A stretch of 8,632 nt of DNA from Synergistaceae bacterium (GTDB lineage: Bacteria > Synergistota > Synergistia > Synergistales > Aminobacteriaceae), in assembly GCA_031273365.1 (NCBI GenBank), contig JAISSA010000225.1, forward strand, positions 1 to 8,632, in the 5' to 3' direction. The position numbers and the translations under genes were made by a program. Below the pieces are notes generated by a model, which ran no database searches, had not been told where the DNA came from, and was given only the letters and a program-made list of their open reading frames with translations. Position 1 is the stretch's first letter; each line of letters opens with the position of its first letter. Below are positions 1-6,090 of this stretch, one piece after another.

Positions 1-1
1 G

Positions 2-136
2 GAACAACTGGCGCACTATAAAGTTCCCCGCAGGGTGGAGTTCGTGGACAGCCTGCCGCTCTCGGGAATGGGCAAGGTGCTTCGCCGCGTCCTGCGCGAA
101 CGGGAAAAGACGGGGAGCGGCCCTGAAAGACCGTAA
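2..136 (+). CDS. Acyl-CoA/acyl-ACP ligase (AMP-forming), C-terminal fragment, cut by the window start
   Basis: Only the last 44 residues are in the window, read in frame from base 2 to the TAA at 134-136. They carry the end of the mobile C-terminal domain of the ANL adenylating superfamily: a KVPRRVEFVDSLP stretch and then SGMGKVLRR, which contains the A10 lysine that in this family contacts the acyl-adenylate. The segment matches the C-terminus of the next gene at about 29 of 36 positions, so the two are tandem paralogs. The tail after the shared region (EKTGSGPERP) is a few residues longer than in the paralog. Substrate cannot be judged from this piece. The family activates a carboxylic acid with ATP and transfers it to CoA or a carrier-protein thiol. 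Confidence 0.85.
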   Translation, partial: EQLAHYKVPRRVEFVDSLPLSGMGKVLRRVLREREKTGSGPERP

Positions 137-150
137 AACAGTTTCATGAC

Positions 151-258
151 CAATGTCGACAACTTAAGCAAAACCGTGGGGCTCCGCCCCACACCCCGCA
201 GGGGATTTTTCTCAGTCCCCTGACCCCGTTAATTTTCTTCCTTAAGTTGTGGACATTG
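151..258. repeat. 18-base inverted repeat enclosing hairpin repeat copy 1
   Basis: The left arm CAATGTCGACAACTTAAG (151-168) is the reverse complement of the right arm CTTAAGTTGTGGACATTG (241-258) with a single mismatch (17 of 18). The arms are 72 bases apart and enclose GC-rich repeat copy 1. The other two copies of the repeat have no such arms nearby. The whole unit could be a small non-autonomous element, a long cruciform, or a repeat that landed in an older palindrome. I see no convincing target-site duplication outside the arms. Confidence 0.7.
176..236 (+). repeat. Intergenic GC-rich hairpin repeat, copy 1
   Basis: The first hairpin is GTGGGGC (176-182), loop TCC, GCCCCAC (186-192). 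The second is CAGGGGA (199-205), a 10-base loop, TCCCCTG (216-222). The copy ends in ACCCCGTTAATTTT. Bases 192-236 are identical over 45 bases to the reverse complement of 2601-2645. It lies between two tandem ligase genes, in the sense orientation to both. It encodes no recognisable protein. Confidence 0.85.
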
Positions 259-290
259 TTTTTTTATATTATTCCGAAAAGGAGCCTGAT

Positions 291-1784
291 ATGATGTCTG
301 TGAGGCTGGAAAAGGTTATTGACGCAAGGCTGGCGGAGAACGTGGACGCCAACTGTTTCTGGTGGGACGGCGGGTGGGGTTCCAAAGCGAATTTTTCGAA
401 GCTGGCGGATGCCTGCGAGACGACGCTTCGCGCGTCCGGCTTTGGGGAAGGACAGCGTCTGGCCGTTCTGATGACGAACTGCCCCATGATTTCGGCGCTG
501 TCGCTGGCGGTCTGGAGGCTGGGCGGGACGATATCCCTTCTGAACGTCAAGTCGGGAATGCCGTCCCTGATCGGCACGCTCGAACTGATCGAGCCCTTCG
601 TCGTCGTCACCTCCGACGCGATACGGGAGGAGACGGGGGCCGTCCTTCAGGAAAAGGGCTTTCACTGCGTCACCTGCGGTCCGGTCGGGCCTCTGCCCGA
701 GATGAAGGGCAGGAGCTCTTCCTTTAAAACCCCCGACACCGCGGTGATCTTTGCGACCTCCGGAACGACGGGGCTGCCCAAGGCCGTGCCTCTGAGTCAC
801 GGCAACATCCACGACAACTGTCTCGCCGTCCACGAGGCGCTCAGGGCCCTCGCGCCGGGCGACGTGATTCTGAACGTTCTTCCCAACTTCCACTCCTTCG
901 GCTACACCGTCACCACGATTCTGCCCCTGACGATGGACGCGTCGCAGGCCATCGTTCCGGGGTTCCTGCCGCCTCATCAGACGGTCAGGGCGATCGTCGA
1001 GAGCCGGGCCAACGTCCTGTTCGTCGTTCCCACCATCTTCGCCTACCTGCTGGGCGCCATGGATCGCGGCAGCGTCCCCGCGGACCTTTTCGCAAACGTG
1101 AAGCTCATGATTACCGGCGGCGACCGTCTGGGGACGAACATGCACGAGCTGGCCGCGCGCCTTACCGGAAAGGACATCATGGAGGGCTACGGCCTCACCG
1201 AGACGTCGCCCGTCGTGGCGGTGAATCGCAGCTACGAAGAACACCGTCCGGGCACGGTCGGCCCGTTCCTGCGCGGCTACGAATGGCGCCTGCGCACGGA
1301 GAAGGGTGAAAAAACCGATAAGAACGAGGGCGTTTTGTGGGTCCGGGGCCCGTCGGTGGCGGAGGGGTACTTCCGCGCGCCTGAAACGACGGCCGAGCGC
1401 TTCGACGACGGCTGGTTCAACACGGGAGACTACGTGCGCATCGAGGACGGTTACATTAAAATTCTGGACCGCGTGACGGACATCATCATCGTCGGCGGAT
1501 TCAACGTTTACCCGCAGGAGGTGGAGCTGGTCCTGCACGCGCATCCCGCGGTTCAGACGGCCATCGTCGTCGGTATGCCGCACCCGGTCAACGGAGAGGT
1601 GGCGAAGGCCTTCATTCAGAAGAAGGAAGGAGCGCAGGTCACGGAGCTGGAGATCGTGAAATACTGCAAGGAGCAGCTCGCGCACTTCAAGGTCCCGCGC
1701 AAGGTCGAGTTCGTCGACGATTTCCCGCTTTCGGGGACGGGCAAGATTCTTCGCCGCGTTCTGCGCGAGCGGGAACGGCAATAG
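291..1784 (+). CDS. AMP-dependent acyl-CoA/acyl-ACP ligase (ANL superfamily)
   Basis: A 497-residue adenylating enzyme. The family forms an acyl-adenylate from a carboxylic acid and ATP, then a thioester with CoA or a carrier protein. The order of motifs is complete: ATP-binding TSGTTGLPK at 156-164, LPNFHSFG around H201, YGLTE at 300-304, TGD with D380, the hinge-region D393-R394, VGGFNVYPQEVE just after it, and catalytic K485 in SGTGKILRR. The HSFG and GYGLTETSPVV blocks resemble the acyl-ACP synthetase half of Aas and long-chain fatty-acid ligases, so a fatty or aromatic acid substrate is likely but not fixed. The start at ATG 291 follows GGAG (281-284) by 6 bases; an upstream in-frame GTG at 249 lies inside an inverted-repeat arm with no ribosome site. 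The preceding gene is a close paralog, and an exonuclease III gene follows 16 bases later, probably co-transcribed. No membrane segment or signal peptide is evident. Confidence 0.92.
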   Translation: MMSVRLEKVIDARLAENVDANCFWWDGGWGSKANFSKLADACETTLRASGFGEGQRLAVLMTNCPMISALSLAVWRLGGTISLLNVKSGMPSLIGTLELIEPFVVVTSDAIREETGAVLQEKGFHCVTCGPVGPLPEMKGRSSSFKTPDTAVIFATSGTTGLPKAVPLSHGNIHDNCLAVHEALRALAPGDVILNVLPNFHSFGYTVTTILPLTMDASQAIVPGFLPPHQTVRAIVESRANVLFVVPTIFAYLLGAMDRGSVPADLFANVKLMITGGDRLGTNMHELAARLTGKDIMEGYGLTETSPVVAVNRSYEEHRPGTVGPFLRGYEWRLRTEKGEKTDKNEGVLWVRGPSVAEGYFRAPETTAERFDDGWFNTGDYVRIEDGYIKILDRVTDIIIVGGFNVYPQEVELVLHAHPAVQTAIVVGMPHPVNGEVAKAFIQKKEGAQVTELEIVKYCKEQLAHFKVPRKVEFVDDFPLSGTGKILRRVLRERERQ

Positions 1785-1800
1785 GACGGGGGAGGAGATT

Positions 1801-2583
1801 GTGAAGAAACTGCGGATCGCGACCTTCAACGTCAACTCGGTGCGCAGCCGAATGCCCGTGCTGGAGCGGTGGCTGCCGGCGTCGGGCGTTGACCTGCTCT
1901 GTCTGCAGGAGACGAAGGTCGTCGACGCCGAATTTCCGGCCGCCGCGTTCGAGGCGATGGGTTATACGCCCCTTTGCTGCGGCGAAAAATCCTATAACGG
2001 AGTCGCCATCGTCGCGCGGGTTCCCGTGGATGAGGTCCGCTTCGGCTTCGGAGACGGGGAGGACCCGGATTTTTCGACTCGCGTCGCCTTTGTGCGGGCT
2101 GCGGGCGTCTCGATACTCAATACCTACGTTCCTCAGGGGAAGGAGATCGCGCATCCGGACTACGCCCTGAAGAAACGCTTTCTGGACCGCGTGCGCGCCT
2201 TTATGTCTCGCGAGGCAAAGGATGGGGACCATTTTGCGTGGGTGGGAGACATGAACGTTGCGCCCACGGACATCGACGTCACGCATCCCGAAGGGAAACG
2301 TGATCACGTTTGCTGCCACAGCGAAATACGGGAAAAATTCGAGCAGGTGAGCCGGGGACTCGCGGACATGCTGCGGCGCTTTCATCCGGAGGAGGGGACG
2401 TTCACCTTTTTCGACTATCGTGTGAAGAACGCGCTCGATCGAAACATCGGCTGGAGGATCGACCATATCCTTGCGACCCCCGCCCTGGAAAAGCGCGTCG
2501 TAGACTGCTTCGTCGACAAAGAGCCGCGAAGCTGGGAAAAACCGTCGGACCACGCCCCCGTAATCGCAGATTTGGAGATTTAA
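1801..2583 (+). CDS. xth: Exodeoxyribonuclease III / AP endonuclease (Xth/ExoA family)
   Basis: A 260-residue member of the exonuclease III branch of the EEP (endonuclease/exonuclease/phosphatase) superfamily; the E. coli enzyme has 268. These Mg-dependent enzymes cut 5' to abasic sites in base-excision repair and also act as 3'-5' exonucleases and 3'-phosphatases. Every expected active-site motif is present: FNVNSVRSR with N10 and N12, LQETK with metal-binding E37, SYNGVAI, GDMN with D150 and N152, IDHIL with D221, and SDHAPV with D250-H251, the catalytic Asp-His pair. The start is GTG at 1801, behind GGAGGAG (1791-1797). The gene sits 16 bases behind the ligase and likely shares its transcript, though no functional link is known. 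Cytoplasmic; no extra domains. xth and exoA are both used for this family, and I cannot choose between subgroup names from the sequence alone. Confidence 0.95.
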   Translation: MKKLRIATFNVNSVRSRMPVLERWLPASGVDLLCLQETKVVDAEFPAAAFEAMGYTPLCCGEKSYNGVAIVARVPVDEVRFGFGDGEDPDFSTRVAFVRAAGVSILNTYVPQGKEIAHPDYALKKRFLDRVRAFMSREAKDGDHFAWVGDMNVAPTDIDVTHPEGKRDHVCCHSEIREKFEQVSRGLADMLRRFHPEEGTFTFFDYRVKNALDRNIGWRIDHILATPALEKRVVDCFVDKEPRSWEKPSDHAPVIADLEI

Positions 2584-2600
2584 GGAATTTTGAGAAAATA

Positions 2601-2684
2601 AAAATTAACGGGGTCAGGGGACTGAGAAAAATCCCCTGCGGGGTGCAGGGGCAGAGCCCCGCGTTTTGTTTGGCTTTTAAATTT
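2601..2684 (-). repeat. Intergenic GC-rich hairpin repeat, copy 2
   Basis: In minus orientation this copy reads AAATTTAAAAGCC, a short spacer, AAAACGCGGGGC, TCT, GCCCC, and then the same 45 bases as copy 1 (here 2601-2645). The first stem is GGGGC/GCCCC (2648-2652 with 2656-2660), shorter than in the other copies. It lies in the convergent gap between the exonuclease gene and clpC, beyond the clpC terminator. The A-rich leader AAATT(T)AAAAGCC is shared with copy 3 but not copy 1. Confidence 0.85.
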
Positions 2685-2691
2685 GGCTTTG

Positions 2692-2731
2692 AAAAGGCCC
2701 CAGGGAAGCGAGCCGACCCCTGGGGCCCTTT
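2692..2731 (-). terminator. Hairpin terminator after clpC, possibly bidirectional
   Basis: A perfect 10-base-pair stem, GGCCCCAGGG (2696-2705) with CCCTGGGGCC (2718-2727), encloses a 12-base loop. On the minus strand it is followed by TTTTC and begins 10 bases after the clpC stop, as expected for an intrinsic terminator. On the plus strand it is followed by CTTTG and could also stop transcription coming from the exonuclease gene. Confidence 0.8.
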
Positions 2732-2737
2732 GTGCCG

Positions 2738-5221
2738 TCAGTCCGCGGGAACGGCGAGTTCTCCGGTGTCGAAGACGATCTCATTGTCCGCGACCCTGAC
2801 GATGACGGTCGCTCCTTTGCCGATTTTACCGGAAAGCACGGAATCGGCCAGCCGGTCCTCGATCATGGATTGAATTGCGCGCCTCAGTGGACGCGCTCCG
2901 AACTTCGGCTGGAAGCCCTTCTCCAGGATCATGGTCCGGGCCTCGCTTTCGACGCCGATACCGATGCCTTTTTCCTCGAGGCGGTTTCGCACGTCCGCGA
3001 GCATGATCTCGACGATATGCAGAAGGTCCTCGCGCGACAGGGGATGGAACACCACCATTTCGTCGATGCGGTTCAGAAACTCCGGTCTGAAGGTACGCTG
3101 CGCCTCGTCCGTGATGATTTTCTTCAGGCGATCCCAGTCCATGGCGTTTGAGGATTCGGCGTCGCCGAACCCGAGCGGATGTCCCTGAACGGCCTCCTTC
3201 GCCCCGACGTTGCTGGTCATGATGACCACGGCGTTGCGGAAGTCCACCGTGCGTCCCTGCCCGTCCGTGAGGTGACCGTCCTCCAGAATTTGCAGCAGCA
3301 CGTTGTACACCTCGGGGTGCGCCTTCTCTATCTCGTCGAAGAGGATGACGGAGTAGGGTCTTCTGCGGACCAGCTCCGTCAGTTTCCCTCCGCCCTCGTG
3401 CCCGACGTAGCCGGGAGGCGCGCCCAGGAGCTTCGAAACCTCGTGTTTTTCCATGAATTCGCTCATGTCGAGGCGGATCATGGCGTCCTCGCTGCCGAAC
3501 AGGAAGCGCGCGAGGCAGCGGGCCAGTTCCGTCTTGCCGACGCCGGTGGGCCCCATGAACAAAAAGCTGCCTATCGGACGCTTCGGGTCGCGAAGGCCGC
3601 TGCGCGCTCTGCGTATGGCCCGCGAGACGGCGCTGATCGCCTCGTTCTGCCCCACGAGCCGCGCGGAGATTTCCTGCTCCATCTTCAGGAGCCGCTCGGA
3701 TTCCTCCTCCGTCAGCTGAACGACGGGAACGCCCGTCAGCTCGGAGACCACCGAGGCGATGTCTTCCGCCGTGACGACGACGCGCCGGGTGCTGCGGTTG
3801 TCCCTCCAGACGGTGCGCGCCTGCTCCAGCTCGTCGGCGAGGGCGTGTTCCTCGTCTCTCAGTTTTGCCGCCCGCTCGAAGTTCTGCGCGGTGACCGCCG
3901 TTTCCTTTTCTTTCCGCGTGCTCTCGAGGCGGCGTTCCAGCTCCCGAATGGAGTCGGGCGGGTCCAGCATACGGAGCCGCGCCCGCGCGCCCGCCTCATC
4001 GATCAGGTCAATGCCCTTGTCGGGCAGAAAACGGTCCTTGACGTAGCGCGCGGAAAGCTGCGCCGCGGCCTCCAGAGCGGAGGCCTCGATCTCGGCCTGG
4101 TGGTGCGCCTCGTATCGATCTCTCAGGCCCTCCAGAATGAGGATGGAGTCGGCGATGCTCGGCTCTTCCACCTTCACCGGCTGAAAACGCCGTTCCAGCG
4201 CCGCGTCGCGCTCGACGTACCTGCGGTATTCCTCCTGCGTGGTTGCCCCGATGAGCTGAAAAATCCCTCTGGAAAGGCTGGGTTTCAGGATGTTGGCGGC
4301 GTCCACGGCGCCCTCCGCGCTGCCGGCGCCCACGATCGTGTGGACCTCGTCGACGAAGAGGATGACGTCTTTGGAGTCGCTCAGCTCCTTGACGATGCGG
4401 CGCAGGCGCTCCTCGAACTCGCCGCGGTACTTGGTCCCCGCCACGAGGTTGCCGGTGTTGAGCTGCACGACGCGCTTGTCGCGCAGCGGTTCGGGAACGT
4501 TCCCGTCCGCGATTTGCTGCGCCAGCCCCTCGACGACGGCCGTCTTGCCGACCCCGGGGTCGCCGATCAGGACGGGGTTGCACTTCGTCCGGCGGCAGAG
4601 GACCTGCATGACGCGCCGGATCTCTTTGGAGCGGCCGATGACGGGATCCAGCTCGCCGTCGCGCCCCTTCTGGGTCAGGTCGATTCCAAGCTGATCCAGC
4701 GTGGGAGTCCGGGTTCGTCCCTTCTTTTTCATCCGGTCCGACAGCGTCTCCACGTTGCCGCTGCCGGAAGGCGCGGGGGAAGCGCCCTCCGACATGATGG
4801 CCAGAATCTGCTTTTGCACGGTGGCCGCGTCAATGCCCATGGCCAGAAAATACTGCGTGACCATGCTGCTCGTGTCCGCCAGGATGCCCAAAAAGATGTG
4901 TTCGGTGCCCACGTAGTTGATGCCCATGTTGCGGGCCTCGCGCATGGCCAGCTCCAGCGCCTTTTTCACGCGCGGGCTGAGCGGCAGGTCGATGGCCTTC
5001 AGCGTGGGCTGGGAACGGCCCATGGCGTCCTCGATCTGCGCGCGAACTTCGTCCAGATTGAGTCCCATGGCGACCATCGCCTGCCACGCCACGCCTCCGC
5101 CCTCGTAGATGAGGCCCAGCAGAATATGCTCCGGCTCGATGACGTTGTGGCCCATTTTGAGGGCCTCGCGGTGAGCCAGTTGAATCACTTTTTTCCCGCG
5201 TTCGGTAAAAAATTGCCACAT
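2738..5221 (-). CDS. clpC: ATP-dependent Clp protease ATP-binding subunit ClpC
   Basis: An 827-residue Hsp100 unfoldase with two AAA+ modules that feeds substrates to ClpP. The N-terminal double Clp-N repeat spans about 1-140. Module 1 has Walker A GDPGVGKT (220-227), Walker B FVDE (D291, E292) and arginine pair R344-R345. The middle domain (about 420-475) contains a UVR-like segment ERAAKLRDEEHALADEL (449-465), which marks ClpC rather than ClpB or ClpA. Module 2 has Walker A GPTGVGKT (557-564), Walker B FDE (D629, E630) and sensor 2 GARPLRR (775-781). An LGF tripeptide at 683-685 sits where ClpP-docking loops occur. E31 and E107 match the glutamates that bind phosphoarginine in Bacillus subtilis ClpC (E32, E106). 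The ATG at 5221 is preceded by AGAGGAAG. It is the second gene of the ctsR operon, 80 bases after ctsR; mcsA and mcsB are not between them. Expression is expected to be heat-induced through CtsR. Confidence 0.97.
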   Translation of the reverse strand: MWQFFTERGKKVIQLAHREALKMGHNVIEPEHILLGLIYEGGGVAWQAMVAMGLNLDEVRAQIEDAMGRSQPTLKAIDLPLSPRVKKALELAMREARNMGINYVGTEHIFLGILADTSSMVTQYFLAMGIDAATVQKQILAIMSEGASPAPSGSGNVETLSDRMKKKGRTRTPTLDQLGIDLTQKGRDGELDPVIGRSKEIRRVMQVLCRRTKCNPVLIGDPGVGKTAVVEGLAQQIADGNVPEPLRDKRVVQLNTGNLVAGTKYRGEFEERLRRIVKELSDSKDVILFVDEVHTIVGAGSAEGAVDAANILKPSLSRGIFQLIGATTQEEYRRYVERDAALERRFQPVKVEEPSIADSILILEGLRDRYEAHHQAEIEASALEAAAQLSARYVKDRFLPDKGIDLIDEAGARARLRMLDPPDSIRELERRLESTRKEKETAVTAQNFERAAKLRDEEHALADELEQARTVWRDNRSTRRVVVTAEDIASVVSELTGVPVVQLTEEESERLLKMEQEISARLVGQNEAISAVSRAIRRARSGLRDPKRPIGSFLFMGPTGVGKTELARCLARFLFGSEDAMIRLDMSEFMEKHEVSKLLGAPPGYVGHEGGGKLTELVRRRPYSVILFDEIEKAHPEVYNVLLQILEDGHLTDGQGRTVDFRNAVVIMTSNVGAKEAVQGHPLGFGDAESSNAMDWDRLKKIITDEAQRTFRPEFLNRIDEMVVFHPLSREDLLHIVEIMLADVRNRLEEKGIGIGVESEARTMILEKGFQPKFGARPLRRAIQSMIEDRLADSVLSGKIGKGATVIVRVADNEIVFDTGELAVPAD

Positions 5222-5237
5222 GACAAACTTCCTCTTT

Positions 5238-5296
5238 CCGATTTTTTAAAATCCCGATTTTTAAAATCCTGAATTTAAAATTTTCTAATTTCAATC
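5238..5296. repeat. AT-rich imperfect tandem repeat between ctsR and clpC
   Basis: Plus-strand units are CCGATTTTTTAAAATC (5238-5253), CCGATTTTTAAAATC (5254-5268), CTGAATTTAAAATTTTC (5269-5285) and a decayed CTAATTTCAATC. They fill most of the 80-base ctsR-clpC gap, which is sharply AT-rich between GC-rich genes. In the message the units fall just upstream of the clpC ribosome-binding site, so they could hold the site open, pair among themselves, or be slippage-prone. No promoter with both boxes is convincing here. Confidence 0.6.
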
Positions 5297-5301
5297 CCCG
5301 G

Positions 5302-5790
5302 CTACGCCAGCACCAGGCTGCGGAGGATGCGCTTCAGCATATCGGCCTGAATAACGTTGCGCTTATACTGCGGCAGATCGAACTCCGAGCGGCCCAGTTC
5401 GTCCATGCGTCTCAACGCAACTTCAATTATCAGTCGTTCTCTCGCATTTATCAAGCCTCTCTCCTGTAATGTCGCCAAAAGCTTCCTGCGGTCCTGTTCG
5501 GAAATGGATTCGTCCACGATTGCCTCAATGTGCTGCAGGCGCGCTTCCGGGTCCTCGCAGGCGAGGCGCACGATGCGGATGTAACCGTGTCCGCCCCTCT
5601 GACTCTCCACGAGGTATCCCCGCTCGGGCGTGAAACGGCTGCGCAGAACGTAGTTGATCTGGCTGGGAACGCACCCGAAGGATTCGGCCAGCTCCTTGCG
5701 CCTCAGAGAGACGCCGGCTTCCTCGTTTTCGGAATTGAAAAGATCGTTGATGTATTGCTCGATCACTTCTGTAAGATTAAGAGCGGACAT
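5302..5790 (-). CDS. ctsR: Transcriptional repressor CtsR
   Basis: A 162-residue class III stress-gene repressor. CtsR dimers bind direct heptad repeats in clp promoters and release them on heat shock. The winged helix-turn-helix covers about 29-73: LRRKELAESFGC, then the near-invariant VPSQINYVL (41-49), RFTPERGY and the wing RGGHGYIRI (65-73). The C-terminal four-helix domain follows, with ERGLINARERLIIEVAL (110-126). The wing of well-studied CtsR proteins reads RGGGG; here the third glycine is His68. R65 corresponds to the wing arginine targeted by the McsB kinase in Firmicutes. ATG 5790 is preferred because GGAGG (5796-5800) lies 5 bases upstream; an in-frame ATG at 5814 would start upstream of that site without one of its own. 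It is the first gene of a ctsR-clpC operon and probably represses itself. The length is close to that of Bacillus CtsR (about 154). Confidence 0.95.
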   Translation of the reverse strand: MSALNLTEVIEQYINDLFNSENEEAGVSLRRKELAESFGCVPSQINYVLRSRFTPERGYLVESQRGGHGYIRIVRLACEDPEARLQHIEAIVDESISEQDRRKLLATLQERGLINARERLIIEVALRRMDELGRSEFDLPQYKRNVIQADMLKRILRSLVLA

Positions 5791-5819
5791 ATAAACCTCC
5801 AGACAAAACTCCAAAAAAA

Positions 5820-5848
5820 TCTAAAATTTACCTGTCTAAAATTACCTG
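5820..5848. repeat. Two tandem direct repeats in the ctsR leader
   Basis: TCTAAAATTTACCTG (5820-5834) is followed directly by TCTAAAATTACCTG (5835-5848); they differ by one T. They fall between the predicted transcription start (about 5860) and the ctsR ribosome site. The position fits a repressor site inside the early transcript, but the units do not match the classic CtsR heptad well. Confidence 0.5.
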
Positions 5849-5866
5849 ATCCTTCGCTTTGCCGTG

Positions 5867-5895
5867 ATTGTATCTTTAAGGTCAGGATTAATCAA
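5867..5895 (-). promoter_or_regulatory. Sigma-70-type promoter of ctsR-clpC
   Basis: On the minus strand, TTGATT (5895-5890) is followed after exactly 17 bases by TACAAT (5872-5867), each close to the housekeeping consensus. Transcription would start near 5860, giving a leader of about 70 bases before ctsR. A housekeeping promoter controlled by CtsR is the usual arrangement for this operon. Confidence 0.75.
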
Positions 5896-5896
5896 C
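5880..5896 (+). promoter_or_regulatory. Candidate CtsR operator over the -35 box
   Basis: On the plus strand GGTCAGG (5880-5886), three bases, and AATCAAC (5890-5896) follow the CtsR operator layout of RGTCAAA-N3-RGTCAAA, with 5 of 7 matches in each half. The site covers the -35 box and part of the spacer of the ctsR promoter, where a bound repressor would block polymerase. The match is imperfect, so this is a candidate only. Confidence 0.4.
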
Positions 5897-5928
5897 CATG
5901 AAGTACGTAACGATTTGTGAAGATTGGG

Positions 5929-5999
5929 AAATTAAAAGCCCAAAACGCGGGGCCCGCCCCGCACCCCGCAGGGGACTCGTCCCCTGACCCCGTTATTTT
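5929..5999 (+). repeat. Intergenic GC-rich hairpin repeat, copy 3
   Basis: This copy reads AAATTAAAAGCC, AAAACGCGGGGC, CC, GCCCCGC, ACCCCG, CAGGGGAC, TC, GTCCCCTG, ACCCCGTTATTTT. The first stem is GCGGGGC/GCCCCGC (5947-5953 with 5956-5962), and the second has a shorter loop than in copies 1 and 2. It lies upstream of the ctsR promoter and downstream of the HD-protein gene, antisense to both. Confidence 0.85.
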
Positions 6000-6013
6000 C
6001 GTAAACATTCAAA

Positions 6014-6063
6014 CTCAGGGGGGCGGAGGCCGCTCAGCCCTGGGCTTCGCTGGCCCCCCTGAG
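6014..6063 (-). terminator. Long GC-rich hairpin after the larB-HD operon, candidate terminator
   Basis: CTCAGGGGGGC (6014-6024) pairs perfectly with GCCCCCCTGAG (6053-6063), an 11-base-pair stem. Its 28-base interior holds a further small palindrome, AGCCCTGGGCT. It begins about 27 bases after the stop of the HD-domain gene. On the minus strand it is followed only by TTTG, so the T-tract is weak and termination is inferred from position and stem strength. Confidence 0.45.
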
Positions 6064-6090
6064 ACCCCCGATATTTCCCTTTTTCTTCCT

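Noticed and set aside
137..236. Repeat copy 1 as a simple terminator for the first ligase
   Set aside because: No hairpin is followed closely by a clean T-run; the structure is shared with copies in other contexts and orientations, so a repeat is the better description.
241..275. Promoter for the second ligase in the right inverted-repeat arm
   Set aside because: TATATT at 265-270 could be a -10, but no acceptable -35 is present at 16-18 bases, so I do not list it.
264..1835. Long open frame on the minus strand opposite the ligase gene
   Set aside because: It mirrors the GC-rich ligase codons, shows low-complexity Arg/Asp/His-rich protein with no family motif, and the plus-strand frame has a full set of ANL motifs.
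3179..5272. Nearly 700-codon open frame on the plus strand opposite clpC
   Set aside because: The minus strand encodes an unmistakable ClpC. The antisense product has no recognisable domain and no ribosome-binding site supports it.
5791..5814. Eight-residue N-terminal extension of CtsR from an ATG at 5814
   Set aside because: The strong GGAGG site lies between the two ATGs and is spaced for the one at 5790, where similarity to CtsR begins.
5820..5848. CRISPR-like or riboswitch reading of the direct repeats before ctsR
   Set aside because: There are only two adjacent units with no spacer, and no conserved aptamer core is visible.
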